NCBI RefSeq assembly: GCF_002270415.1
Contig: NZ_NNRI01000012.1
Span: 62,001 to 126,000 of the forward strand
Source: Mesorhizobium sophorae
GTDB taxonomy: Bacteria; Pseudomonadota; Alphaproteobacteria; Rhizobiales; Rhizobiaceae
DNA length: 64,000 bases
Direction of reading: 5' to 3'
Shown: positions 52,583 to 62,107 of the stretch, piece after piece
Layout: every line of letters starts with the position of its first letter
Position numbering within the stretch: the stretch's first letter is position 1
Made by a program: the position numbers and the translations under genes
The notes under the pieces: generated by a model
What the model was told of the DNA's origin: nothing
The model's database searches: none
What the model saw: only the letters and a program-made list of their open reading frames with translations

Positions 52583-52999
52583 ATGACGCCTTTCCATCTC
52601 GCCTTCCCGGTCCGTGATCTCGATGAAACTCGCTTTTTCTATGGCGAGGTGCTGGGTTGTGCGATCGGCCGCTCATCGGCGACCTGGGTCGATTTCGATC
52701 TTTACGGCCACCAGATGTCGGCGCATCTGCGGCCACAGTCCACGCCAGCCGCCAGCGACGGCAAGGTCGACGGCATCGTCGTGCCGATCCCGCATTTCGG
52801 CGCCGTGCTGTTGATGGATGACTGGCAGCGGCTGGCGACGCGGCTGGAGGCGCGCGGCGACATTGACTGGCTGGAACGGCCAATGGTCCGCTTCAAGGGC
52901 GAGCCCGGCGAACAGGCAACGCTGTTCATCCGCGATCCCTCGGGCAATGCGCTGGAATTCAAGGGCTTTCGCTCACTGGAGCAGGTTTTCGCGCACTAA
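52583..52999 (+). CDS. VOC family protein (glyoxalase/dioxygenase fold)
   Basis: 138-residue single VOC-domain protein. Seen: PFHLAFPVRDLDETRFFYGEVLG near the start with a metal-type histidine, FDLYGHQMSAHL near 48-59, and FIRDPSGNALEFKGF near 115-129 with the terminal glutamate. The three residues suggest a metal-binding enzyme. The ATG at 52583 follows GGAG by 8 bases. Convergent with the dehydrogenase gene. Substrate unknown. Confidence 0.87.
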   Translation: MTPFHLAFPVRDLDETRFFYGEVLGCAIGRSSATWVDFDLYGHQMSAHLRPQSTPAASDGKVDGIVVPIPHFGAVLLMDDWQRLATRLEARGDIDWLERPMVRFKGEPGEQATLFIRDPSGNALEFKGFRSLEQVFAH

Positions 53000-53032
53000 C
53001 GGGAACGAGCGGCCGGATTCTGATCCAGTCGA

Positions 53033-54286
53033 TCAGCGACCGAAACGATCCACCGCAAAGGGTGCGAGACGTGCCGGGTCACTGCGTCCGCCGATCAACT
53101 CAGCGACCAGCCGCGCCGTGATCGGGGCGAGCGTCAGGCCGAGATGGCCATGGCCGAAAGCATGGATCACGCGTGGGCTGCTGCGCGAAGGGCCGATTAC
53201 CGGCCGGGAATCGGGCAGAGACGGGCGGAAGCCGAGCCATTCCGATGAAGGTGAGCCAAGCTTGGGAAAGAATTGCCTGACGCCGCGATCGAGCAGAGCC
53301 AGCCGGCGCGGATTTGGTGGCGCGACAAGTCCGCCGAGTTCGACGGTTCCGGCGATCCGCAGCCGGCCGGCCATCGGCGTCATGTAGAAACCGAGATCGA
53401 CGGGACAGACAGGCCGGGTCAGCAACTGTGCGTCGGTCCGGAATTCCAAGTGATAGCCACGCTCGGTCTCGAGCGGGACATCGTTGCCCGCCAGGGCGGC
53501 CAGGGCGCGCGACCGTGCTCCGGCGGCGATCACCACGGTACCCGCCTTGACGCTGAAGCCGGCACCGTTGAGCCGGACAGCACCGGTTTCGACGTGCAAA
53601 CCAGTAATTGTCGCTTGTGTTACCGATGCACCGCGGGCGATTGCTGCACCGAGCAGCCGCTGCATCACCGCCTTCGGATCGGTGACGTTCGTGGAATCCG
53701 GGAAGAACAAGCCTCGCGTCCCGCTCGCCGGCAGGCCGGGCTCAAGTGCCGCCACCTCATCTGGCGTCAGAATCTCCTGGTGGACACCAAATCCGGCGCG
53801 CATTGCCCGGCCGCCAGCCCCAGCGGCAAAATCGCTTTCGCGGCGATAGAGGTAAAGGCAGCCATTGCGGCGCAAGAGGTCCTGCAGACCGGCCTCCGTC
53901 ACCATTTCCTCCCAAGCCGGCAAGGCGTCGGCCAACAATCCGGCGAGCGCCTGCGCATTGGCACGGGTGGCCGCCGGCAGCGATTGTCTGACAAAGCTGA
54001 CCAGCCATGGTGCCAGTTGCAACAGCGCCGGCCAGCGCAGCGAAAACGGGCTGTCGGGGTCGAGCAGCAGTTTCGGCAGCGCGCGCAGCACGGCCGGATT
54101 GCCAACCGGCATGCAGGCGTATTCGGCGATCGTGCCGGCATTGCCGAACGAGGCGCCGGAACCGGGCTCGTTGGGATCAATGAGCAGGACTTCGCGCCCC
54201 TCGGCGGCAAGACGGAGCGCCGTCGCCAGCCCGACCACACCAGCGCCGACGATGGCGATTTCGACCGTCTCGGAAGAAGCTGACAA
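53033..54286 (-). CDS. FAD-dependent D-amino acid dehydrogenase (DadA-like)
   Basis: About 417-residue FAD oxidoreductase of the DAO family. The N-terminal GxGxxG (IAIVGAGVVGLATALRLA) is followed by DPNEPGSGASFGNAG, a typical DadA motif, and the C-terminus has HAFGHGHLGLTLAPITA. It probably oxidises a D-amino acid or a secondary amine and feeds electrons to the respiratory chain. I prefer the TTG at 54286, because TAGGAA seven bases upstream is a good ribosome site; a TTG at 54304 would overlap the MocR stop. It follows the MocR gene and lies opposite a polyamine-type importer. Confidence 0.9.
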   Translation of the reverse strand: MSASSETVEIAIVGAGVVGLATALRLAAEGREVLLIDPNEPGSGASFGNAGTIAEYACMPVGNPAVLRALPKLLLDPDSPFSLRWPALLQLAPWLVSFVRQSLPAATRANAQALAGLLADALPAWEEMVTEAGLQDLLRRNGCLYLYRRESDFAAGAGGRAMRAGFGVHQEILTPDEVAALEPGLPASGTRGLFFPDSTNVTDPKAVMQRLLGAAIARGASVTQATITGLHVETGAVRLNGAGFSVKAGTVVIAAGARSRALAALAGNDVPLETERGYHLEFRTDAQLLTRPVCPVDLGFYMTPMAGRLRIAGTVELGGLVAPPNPRRLALLDRGVRQFFPKLGSPSSEWLGFRPSLPDSRPVIGPSRSSPRVIHAFGHGHLGLTLAPITARLVAELIGGRSDPARLAPFAVDRFGR

Positions 54287-54296
54287 TCTAGGGTTC

Positions 54297-55733
54297 CTAA
54301 ACAAAGCCTGGCAGTTGCAAATGGCCGGCCGCGAGCAGATCGGCCATCGTGGTCAGCGCGGTGCGCAGATCGTCCAGCGAACGGGCGGCGCCGACATTGA
54401 TGCGCACCCCGTGCTGCACCGGTTCGCGGCCGACCGCGAAGGCATCGCCCGGAAGGACGGCCACGCCGCGCTCCAGACAGGTGCGGGCGAAACCGGCACC
54501 GCGCCAGGGCTCGGGAAGGCGCAGCCAGGTATGGGTCGAGGTGGCGTGGCTCTGGACATCGTAGTGGCTGAGGATTTCGCTCAGCACCGCCTGGCGCTGG
54601 CGCAGTTCCTGCTTCTGGGCCTCGATGATGCGGGCGGCCGTGCCCTCTTCGATCAGCCGCGTGCCGATCAGCGCCGTCAACGGACTGATGCTCCAGCAAT
54701 TGATGCGCAAGGCCGCCGCGACCTGGCCGGCTATGGTGCGCGGCGCTATTACGAAGCCTAGGCGCAGACCTGGCGCCAGGCATTTCGACAAGGCGCCGAT
54801 ATGGACGGTCAGTTCGGGCTCGATGCTGGCCAGCGATGGGGGCGGATTGTCCGCCAGCGGGCGATAGACGTCATCCTCGATGATGAGGACGTTGTGACGC
54901 CGGGCGACCGCCACCAGTTCGTGCCGGCGCTGTTCGCTGAGGGTGATCGTGGTCGGATTGTGCAGCGTCGGCACCAGGAACACGGCGCGCGGGCGCAGTT
55001 GCGCGCAGGCCGCCTCGAATGCGTCGGGCCGCATGCCGCCGCGATCCATGCCGACGCCCCTGAGATCCAGTCCATGCACGCGGCACAGCGCGTTGATACC
55101 CTGATAAGTGACCTCGTCGGCGAGCACGACCTCACCCTGCCTGGTCACCGCGCCGAGCACGCAGTCCAGCCCATGCTGGGCGCCCGCCGCCAGCACCACG
55201 CGGCCGGGATCGCCGTCACCGGCCACCGGACGCATCCATTCGGCAATCGCCGCCCTCGCCCACAACGGTCCCTCGGGCGGATGGTAGTCCTGCAGCGTCG
55301 CGTAATGGCGATCCTTCGACAGGCGCGGCAGAAGCAGCGCCAACGCGTCGAGATAGGCGGAGGTTGCCGGCCGGTTGACGGAAAGGTCGATGACGCCAGT
55401 GTCGTCGCTCGGCGCCGAGACGAAGCCCGGCCTCTCGCCGGCGTCGCGGGCGGCGACCGTGGTGCCGCGTCCGGGCCGCGCTTCGAGCAGGCCGCGCTGC
55501 TGCAGCGTCGACAGCGCGCGCGTCACCGTGGTGACGTTGATGCCCAGCGCCCGTGCGATCTCGCGCTGCGGCGGCAGCCGGTCGCCGACCGCGAGCGTGC
55601 CGGCAGCAATGCGTTCGGCAATCGCATCGGCAAGGCGGCGATAGACCGGACCTTCATCCGAGGCGAGCTGGAGGTCTTGGAGCATGCGGCTTTCGGTGGG
55701 TTGATACGATCTGGCTACCGGCGCATCTAGCAT
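54297..55733 (-). CDS. MocR/PdxR family regulator (GntR helix-turn-helix plus aminotransferase domain)
   Basis: 478 residues. A winged helix (about 25-95: PVYRRLADAIAERIAAGTL, REIARALGINVTTVTRALSTL) is fused to a fold-type-I aminotransferase domain. That domain carries the PLP lysine in GALSKCLAPGLRLGF and IIEDDVYRPLAD, so it is expected to sense an amine or amino acid through PLP. It is upstream of the DadA-like gene and divergent from the PotABCD-type operon, so it probably controls both. The ATG at 55733 is used; the next in-frame ATG is at 55685. Confidence 0.92.
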   Translation of the reverse strand: MLDAPVARSYQPTESRMLQDLQLASDEGPVYRRLADAIAERIAAGTLAVGDRLPPQREIARALGINVTTVTRALSTLQQRGLLEARPGRGTTVAARDAGERPGFVSAPSDDTGVIDLSVNRPATSAYLDALALLLPRLSKDRHYATLQDYHPPEGPLWARAAIAEWMRPVAGDGDPGRVVLAAGAQHGLDCVLGAVTRQGEVVLADEVTYQGINALCRVHGLDLRGVGMDRGGMRPDAFEAACAQLRPRAVFLVPTLHNPTTITLSEQRRHELVAVARRHNVLIIEDDVYRPLADNPPPSLASIEPELTVHIGALSKCLAPGLRLGFVIAPRTIAGQVAAALRINCWSISPLTALIGTRLIEEGTAARIIEAQKQELRQRQAVLSEILSHYDVQSHATSTHTWLRLPEPWRGAGFARTCLERGVAVLPGDAFAVGREPVQHGVRINVGAARSLDDLRTALTTMADLLAAGHLQLPGFV

Positions 55734-55757
55734 AAGACAATGCTCCGGACAATAGCA

Positions 55758-55873
55758 CTTGTCTGGCCTCAGTTTCAAAACATGACTGCTTAAAACTCAC
55801 ACAATCACGTAAAATGCCGCTTGACGGGCAAACTTGTCTGCATCTATGGTCAGTCAGACATAGATTGTGTGAG
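55758..55873. promoter_or_regulatory. repeat-rich control region between MocR gene and polyamine ABC operon
   Basis: Two sets of repeats are seen. Direct repeats CTTGTCTG lie at 55758-55765 and 55833-55840, exactly 75 bp apart, with an inverted CAGACA at 55855-55860. Inverted 11-bp copies CTCACACAATC (55796-55806) and GATTGTGTGAG (55863-55873) also occur. A possible plus-strand promoter has TTGACG at 55821-55826 and CTATGG 17 bp later. MocR-type proteins typically bind spaced direct repeats, so this is the likely site. Confidence 0.6.
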
Positions 55874-55994
55874 CATACAAGTTCGGATGGCCGCCTTTGC
55901 GCGGCCAGCGCGATGCGAGACCCGACATGCACGACAAGCAACAGCTCCTTTCGACTCACAGCCCCTGTAGCCGTATAGGGGAAACCTGCCGGTG

Positions 55995-57158
<1,164 letters not shown>

Positions 57159-57164
57159 GACCAG

Positions 57165-58217
57165 ATGAAAACCACGAAGACCCGGCTACTCGCGCTCGCG
57201 GCGGCCACCGCCTGGATGGCGATAGGGCATGCCGCTGTCGCCGACGAGCTGTCGATCATGGCCAGCGGCGGCGCGTGGCAGGACGCGCAACGCAAGGCAT
57301 GGTTCGAACCGTTCAGCAAGGAAACCGGCACCAAGATCGTCGAGCAGGAATATCTGGGCGATCTCGGCAAGGTCAAAGCCATGGTCGAGACCGGCAACGT
57401 GCCGATCGACCTCGTGACGGTGGAGACGGCGACCGTGCTCCAGGGCTGTGATGCAGGCATTCTCGAGCGTCTCGACTATTCCAAGATCGCGCCGCGCGAA
57501 AAATTCATCGAAGGGTCGGCGCTCGACTGCGGTGTAGGCCTCGACGCCTATGGCGACATCCTGGCGTACGACCCGACCGTGCTGAAGGAGGCGCCGACCT
57601 CGGTGCTCGACCTGTTCGACACGAAGAAGTTTCCGGGCAAGCGCGCCATGCGCAAATTCCCGGCGCAGAATCTCGAATGGGCGCTGATGGCCGATGGCGT
57701 CGCACCGGCCGATGTCTACAAGGTGCTGGGCACGCCCGAAGGCGTCGACCGCGCCTTCAAGAAGCTCGACACGATCAAGAAGGACATCGTCTGGTGGGAT
57801 GCCGGCGCGCAGCCGGCACAGCTTCTCGCCTCGCAGGAAGTGGTGATGACGACGGCCTGGAACGGCCGCATCCAGAACGCCATCGACACAGACAAGAAGC
57901 CGTTCAAGATCGTCTGGAACAACCAGATCCTCGAATACGACATGATCGCCATTCCCAAGGGCGCCAAGAGCCCGGATCTGGCCTACAAATATCTGGCCTA
58001 CATCAGCCAGCCGGAAAACAACGCCAAGCTTGCCAGCTACATCACCTACGGGCCGGTGCGGACCGATGCGGCGTCCTTCGTCGCGGCCGATGCCTTGCCG
58101 AAATTGCCGAACGCGCCCGACCATCTGGCCGGCGCCTACCTCGTCGCCGACACCGAGTTCTGGGGCGATTATGGCGAGGACCTGGTCAAGCGCTTCAACG
58201 CTTGGCTCGCGCAGTAA
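57165..58217 (+). CDS. ABC transporter substrate-binding protein, PotD/PotF class
   Basis: 350-residue periplasmic protein with a signal peptide (cut near residue 26, after GHAAVA). The family-1-like lobe opens ELSIMASGGAWQDAQRKAWFEPF, with KETGTKIVEQEYLGDLGKVKAMVE, typical of spermidine/putrescine binding proteins. SKxKEAPTSVLDLFDTKKFPGKRAMRKF-like text lies near 140-165. Two bases follow before the first permease gene. The acidic pocket residues of PotD cannot be confirmed here, so the ligand remains open. Confidence 0.92.
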   Translation: MKTTKTRLLALAAATAWMAIGHAAVADELSIMASGGAWQDAQRKAWFEPFSKETGTKIVEQEYLGDLGKVKAMVETGNVPIDLVTVETATVLQGCDAGILERLDYSKIAPREKFIEGSALDCGVGLDAYGDILAYDPTVLKEAPTSVLDLFDTKKFPGKRAMRKFPAQNLEWALMADGVAPADVYKVLGTPEGVDRAFKKLDTIKKDIVWWDAGAQPAQLLASQEVVMTTAWNGRIQNAIDTDKKPFKIVWNNQILEYDMIAIPKGAKSPDLAYKYLAYISQPENNAKLASYITYGPVRTDAASFVAADALPKLPNAPDHLAGAYLVADTEFWGDYGEDLVKRFNAWLAQ

Positions 58218-58219
58218 CG

Positions 58220-59500
58220 ATGTCGGCGCTCCAGCCCAGCGAACTCGACCGGCCTCCGCTGGCCCGTGGCCGGTCAGCTGCCGACGCCGACTTCAAGTCG
58301 GCGTCGGCGGTGCTTCGCCGGGCAGATTTCGGCGACCGGCTTCGCTCGCTGGCGCTGGCCGCTCCGCTGCTGGTGCTTCTGGCGCTGAGCTTCGGCATTC
58401 CGATCGTCCTGCTTTTGTCGCGTGCCGTCTACGACCCGACGATTGCCAATGCCTTGCCGCAGACGACCCAGGCGCTCAGCGGCTGGAACGGCCAGGGCCT
58501 GCCCGACGACGCGGCCTTCGCAGCGCTGGCGGCGGACCTCAGGGGCAGTCAGGCCAAGGGCACGGCCTATGAACTTGCCAAGAGCCTGAACGCCCGCCTG
58601 CCCGGCGCGCGCAGCCAGGTGCTGAAGACCGTGCGCCAATTGGAAGCCGCCGGTGACAAGCCGCCGCTCGACGTGATGAAATCCGTGCCGTTCTGGTCGC
58701 AGCCCGGCACCTGGCCGGCGATTGCCAACGGCACCCACAGCATCACCTCGTTCTATCTCATGAGCGCGCTTGACCTGCGCTGGAACAATGATGGCGGCAT
58801 CGAGCGCGTGCCGCCCGAACAGGCGATCTTCCTGCAGGTGTTCATGCGGACATTCTTCGTCGCCGCCGCGGTGACGCTGGCGACGCTGATCCTGGGCTTT
58901 CCGCTGGCCTATCTCATCGCCAGCGTGCCGAAGGGCCTCGCCGCCATCCTCATCGTCGCGGTGCTGCTGCCCTTCTGGACGTCGATCCTCGTGCGCACCG
59001 CCGCCTGGACGGTGCTCTTGCAGAAGTTCGGCCTGGTCAACGACCTTCTGTTATGGCTCGGTGTCGCCGAGGTCCGGCTTGACCTGATGTACAGCCGCAT
59101 CGGCCTGATCATCGCCATGACCCACATCCAGCTGCCGTTCACGCTGCTGCCGATCTACAGTGTCATGCGCACCATCCAGCCGTCGCAGATGAAGGCGGCC
59201 TATTCGCTCGGCGCAAAACCCGTCACCGCGTTCCGCCGCGTCTACCTGCCGCAGGTCTTTCCCGGCGTCATGGCCGGCTGTCTGCTCACCTTCATCCTTT
59301 GCCTCGGCTATTACATCACGCCGGCGCTGATCGGCGGCGCCAGCGACCAGCTGATCAGCAACTTCATCGCCAACTACGTCAATGTCGAGCTGAACTGGGA
59401 GATGGCGGCGGCGCTCAGCTTCATCCTGCTCGTCTTAACGCTGGCGTTGTTCGGCATCTTCGCCCGTATCCTCGGCCTCGACCGCCTCAAGCTGGTGTAG
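58220..59500 (+). CDS. ABC transporter permease, PotB class, with long periplasmic insert
   Basis: 426-residue membrane protein, clearly longer than the usual 280-300. The extra length is a periplasmic stretch of about 130 residues (about 75-205) between the first and second helices, with a charged helical character. The core has five or six further helices and the EAA-type loop MKAAYSLGAKPVTAFRRVYLPQVFPG near 330-355, which contacts the ATPase. The start at 58220 follows the binding-protein stop by two bases. Such long PotB-like permeases are known in rhizobial transporters. Partner of the downstream PotC-type permease. Confidence 0.9.
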   Translation: MSALQPSELDRPPLARGRSAADADFKSASAVLRRADFGDRLRSLALAAPLLVLLALSFGIPIVLLLSRAVYDPTIANALPQTTQALSGWNGQGLPDDAAFAALAADLRGSQAKGTAYELAKSLNARLPGARSQVLKTVRQLEAAGDKPPLDVMKSVPFWSQPGTWPAIANGTHSITSFYLMSALDLRWNNDGGIERVPPEQAIFLQVFMRTFFVAAAVTLATLILGFPLAYLIASVPKGLAAILIVAVLLPFWTSILVRTAAWTVLLQKFGLVNDLLLWLGVAEVRLDLMYSRIGLIIAMTHIQLPFTLLPIYSVMRTIQPSQMKAAYSLGAKPVTAFRRVYLPQVFPGVMAGCLLTFILCLGYYITPALIGGASDQLISNFIANYVNVELNWEMAAALSFILLVLTLALFGIFARILGLDRLKLV

Positions 59501-59502
59501 CC

Positions 59503-60330
59503 ATGCTCCTGTCTCCCTACCCAACGCTTGGAGAACGCATCCGCATCGCGCTGCTGTGGCTGTGGTGCGGCCTGGTCATCCTGTTCCTGATCGTGCCGAT
59601 CCTGATCCCCGTGCCGCTGTCGTTCAACAGCGGCACCTTCTTCATCTTTCCGCTGGAGGGGGTTTCGACGCGCTGGTACGAGGTCGTGCTCGGCACCCAG
59701 CGCTGGCAGGCGGCAATCGGCAACAGTCTGATCGTCGCCTTCGGCACGACGCTGATCGCAACGGCGCTGGGCACGCTCACCGCAATCGCGCTGTCCGATG
59801 ACAAATTCCCTGGGCGCCGCATCGTCATGCCGCTCTTGTTGTCGCCGCTGATCGTGCCGGTGGTGATCACCGCCGTCGGCTCCTATCTGTTCTACGCCCG
59901 CGTCGGCCTCGCCAGCACATATGCCGGCATCATCCTGGCGCATACCGCCCTTGCCAGCCCCTTCGTCGTCGTCACAGTGGGCGCGAGCCTGACCGGCTTC
60001 GACCGGAATCTGATGCGCGCCGCCGCCATCTCCGGGGCGAAACCGGTGACTTCGTTCTTCCGGGTGATGCTGCCGCTGATCCTGCCCGGCGTGCTTTCGG
60101 GTGCTGCGTTTGCCTTCGTCACCTCGTTCGACGAAGTGGTGGTGGTGCAGTTCCTGGCCAGCGCCAACCAGCGCACCATGCCGCTCGAAATGTTCATAGG
60201 ACTGCGCGAAAAACTGTCCCCGGCGATCACCGCCGCGGCGACCTTGATGATGGGGCTTTCCATCGTGCTTTTGGTCGTCGCCAATCTTCTGGCCCGGCGC
60301 AGCCAGCGCCGGCCGAATGCTGGCGCTTAG
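59503..60330 (+). CDS. ABC transporter permease, PotC class
   Basis: 275-residue membrane protein with six predicted helices and the EAA loop MRAAAISGAKPVTSFFRVMLPLILPG near 168-193. It pairs with the PotB-type permease, two bases upstream. Its last 4 bp overlap the 3' end of the convergent epmA gene. With the ATPase and binding protein it completes a full importer in the order ATPase, binding protein, permease, permease. Confidence 0.93.
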   Translation: MLLSPYPTLGERIRIALLWLWCGLVILFLIVPILIPVPLSFNSGTFFIFPLEGVSTRWYEVVLGTQRWQAAIGNSLIVAFGTTLIATALGTLTAIALSDDKFPGRRIVMPLLLSPLIVPVVITAVGSYLFYARVGLASTYAGIILAHTALASPFVVVTVGASLTGFDRNLMRAAAISGAKPVTSFFRVMLPLILPGVLSGAAFAFVTSFDEVVVVQFLASANQRTMPLEMFIGLREKLSPAITAAATLMMGLSIVLLVVANLLARRSQRRPNAGA

Positions 60331-61388
60331 TCCTGAACCGAGACGGGCGTCCAGATGACATCATCGACTTTCTGCGCGCCCGTCGCCAGCATCACCAGGC
60401 GGTCGAAGCCGAGCGCGATGCCGCTGGCCTGCGGCATGATGGCAAGGGCGGCGAGAAAATCCTCATCCAATGGATAGCGCTCGCCATAGATGCGCTCTTT
60501 CTCATCCATCTCGATGATGAAGCGCCGGCGTTGCTCGTCGGCATCGGTCAGCTCGCCAAAGCCGTTGGCGAGCTCGACGCCGCAGCAATAGAGTTCGAAG
60601 CGCTCGGCAACGCGCGCATCCCTGGGGCTTGGCCGTGCCAATGCCGCCTCGGCCAGCGGATATTCGCACAGGATGGTCGCCCGCCCCTGGCCGAGCAACG
60701 GCTCGATCTTTTCCACCATCACCCGGCTGAACAAATCGGACCAGCTGTCGTCAGGTGCGGTGCGCAGGCCGGCCTGGGTCAAGGCGGCATAAAGCGCGTC
60801 CCGGTCGGTGGCGCCGTCGGCGGCGACCGTGGCCAAGAGATCGATGCCGGCATAGCGGGTGAAGGCATCCGCGACCGTCAGCCGTTCCGGCTCGGCAATC
60901 GGATCGCAGTCGCGGCCCCGGAAGGAAAATCGCGTCGCCCCTGCCCTTGTCGCGGCCAACGCCAACATGGCCGCGCAATCCTGCATCAGGCTCTCATAGG
61001 CCTCGCCCACCCGGTACCATTCGAGCATGGTGAATTCGGGATGGTGCAAGGGGCCGCGCTCGCGGTTGCGGTAGACCGGACCGAGGCTGAAAATGCGCTG
61101 TTCGCCGGCGGCAAGCAGTTTCTTGCAGGCGAATTCCGGCGAGGTGTGCAGATAAAGCGGCGACCGCGTGCCGTCCGGTCCGATCGCTTGCGTGGTGAAA
61201 GCCGCCAGGTGTGCCTCGTTGCCGGGCGAGACCTGCAGGGCCGCCGCTTCCACCTCGACGAAATCTTCGGCGGCGAACCAGTCGCGCAGGCTGGCGGCGA
61301 TGGCGTTGCGTAGCATCAGCCGCGGGCGGCGGTCGGCGTGGACATGCGGCGTCCACCAGGGCGAGGCATCGGGCGACGTATCGTTCAT
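60327..61388 (-). CDS. epmA: EF-P lysine lysyltransferase EpmA (PoxA/GenX)
   Basis: Class II lysyl-tRNA-synthetase-like enzyme that attaches (R)-beta-lysine to EF-P Lys34. It lacks the anticodon-binding domain. 353 residues. Motif 2 is seen as FSLGPVYRNRERGPLHHPEFTMLEW near 110-134, and motif 3 as ASGIALGFDRLVMLA near 324-338. FELYCCGVELANGFGEL near 262 is the amino-acid pocket. The ATG at 61388 begins MNDTSPDA. It is divergent from efp, its substrate, with 113 bp between. Confidence 0.94.
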   Translation of the reverse strand: MNDTSPDASPWWTPHVHADRRPRLMLRNAIAASLRDWFAAEDFVEVEAAALQVSPGNEAHLAAFTTQAIGPDGTRSPLYLHTSPEFACKKLLAAGEQRIFSLGPVYRNRERGPLHHPEFTMLEWYRVGEAYESLMQDCAAMLALAATRAGATRFSFRGRDCDPIAEPERLTVADAFTRYAGIDLLATVAADGATDRDALYAALTQAGLRTAPDDSWSDLFSRVMVEKIEPLLGQGRATILCEYPLAEAALARPSPRDARVAERFELYCCGVELANGFGELTDADEQRRRFIIEMDEKERIYGERYPLDEDFLAALAIMPQASGIALGFDRLVMLATGAQKVDDVIWTPVSVQD

Positions 61389-61501
61389 GGGGTTCAGATC
61401 ATATGGAATGGGGCTGGCGGTTGCGGCCAAGATGCGCTAGTTCGCAGCGGACGGCTGCTGAGGCCGATTTGTACCAATCAACCATTTCAGGATTGTAAGC
61501 C

Positions 61502-62071
61502 GTGGTGAAAGTCATCGCCAGTTCGCTCCGTAAAGGCAATGTCGTCGACAAGGACGGCAAGCTTTATGTGATCCTCTTTGCCGAAAACATCCACCCAGGC
61601 AAGGGCACGCCGGTGACCCAGCTCGACATGCGCCGCATCGGCGACGGGGTGAAGGTTTCGGAGCGCTACCGCACCACCGAGCAGGTGGAGCGCGCCTATG
61701 TGGAAGAGCGCGAGCACACCTTCCTCTACGCCGACGGCGAAGGCTATCATTTCATGAATCCGGAAAGCTACGACCAGGTAGCGGTGTCGGAAGCCGTGGT
61801 CGGCGACATGGCGCCTTACCTGTTGGAAGGCATGGCCGTGCAGCTGTCACAGTTCAATGGCATTGCCATTTCACTGGTGCTGCCGCAGCGCGCCACCTTC
61901 GAAGTCGTCGAAACCGAGCCAACGACCAAAGGACAGACGGCCTCGTCGTCCTACAAGCCGGCCGTGCTCTCCAACGGCGTGCGCACGCTGGTGCCGCCGC
62001 ACATCGCCCCCGGCACCCGTGTGGTGGTAATGACCGCGGACGGGGCTTATGTGGAGCGCGCGAAGGACTGA
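61502..62071 (+). CDS. efp: translation elongation factor P
   Basis: Relieves ribosome stalling at consecutive prolines. 189 residues in three beta-barrel domains. The modified lysine is Lys34 in AENIHPGKGTPVTQ. The start is GTG at 61502, giving MVKVIASSLRKGNVV, with AGGA upstream. It is encoded divergently from epmA, consistent with beta-lysylation. epmB, the lysine 2,3-aminomutase, is not present in the window. The C-terminal end is family-typical (APGTRVVVMTADGAYVERA). Confidence 0.97.
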   Translation: MVKVIASSLRKGNVVDKDGKLYVILFAENIHPGKGTPVTQLDMRRIGDGVKVSERYRTTEQVERAYVEEREHTFLYADGEGYHFMNPESYDQVAVSEAVVGDMAPYLLEGMAVQLSQFNGIAISLVLPQRATFEVVETEPTTKGQTASSSYKPAVLSNGVRTLVPPHIAPGTRVVVMTADGAYVERAKD

Positions 62072-62107
62072 GGGCGGCGCCTTCGCTCATAAGCCCTCTC
62101 GGCTATA

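Noticed and set aside
57677..58219. In-frame upstream extension of the PotB permease
   Set aside because: It reads the binding-protein gene in another frame. The permease starts at 58220, two bases after that gene's stop.
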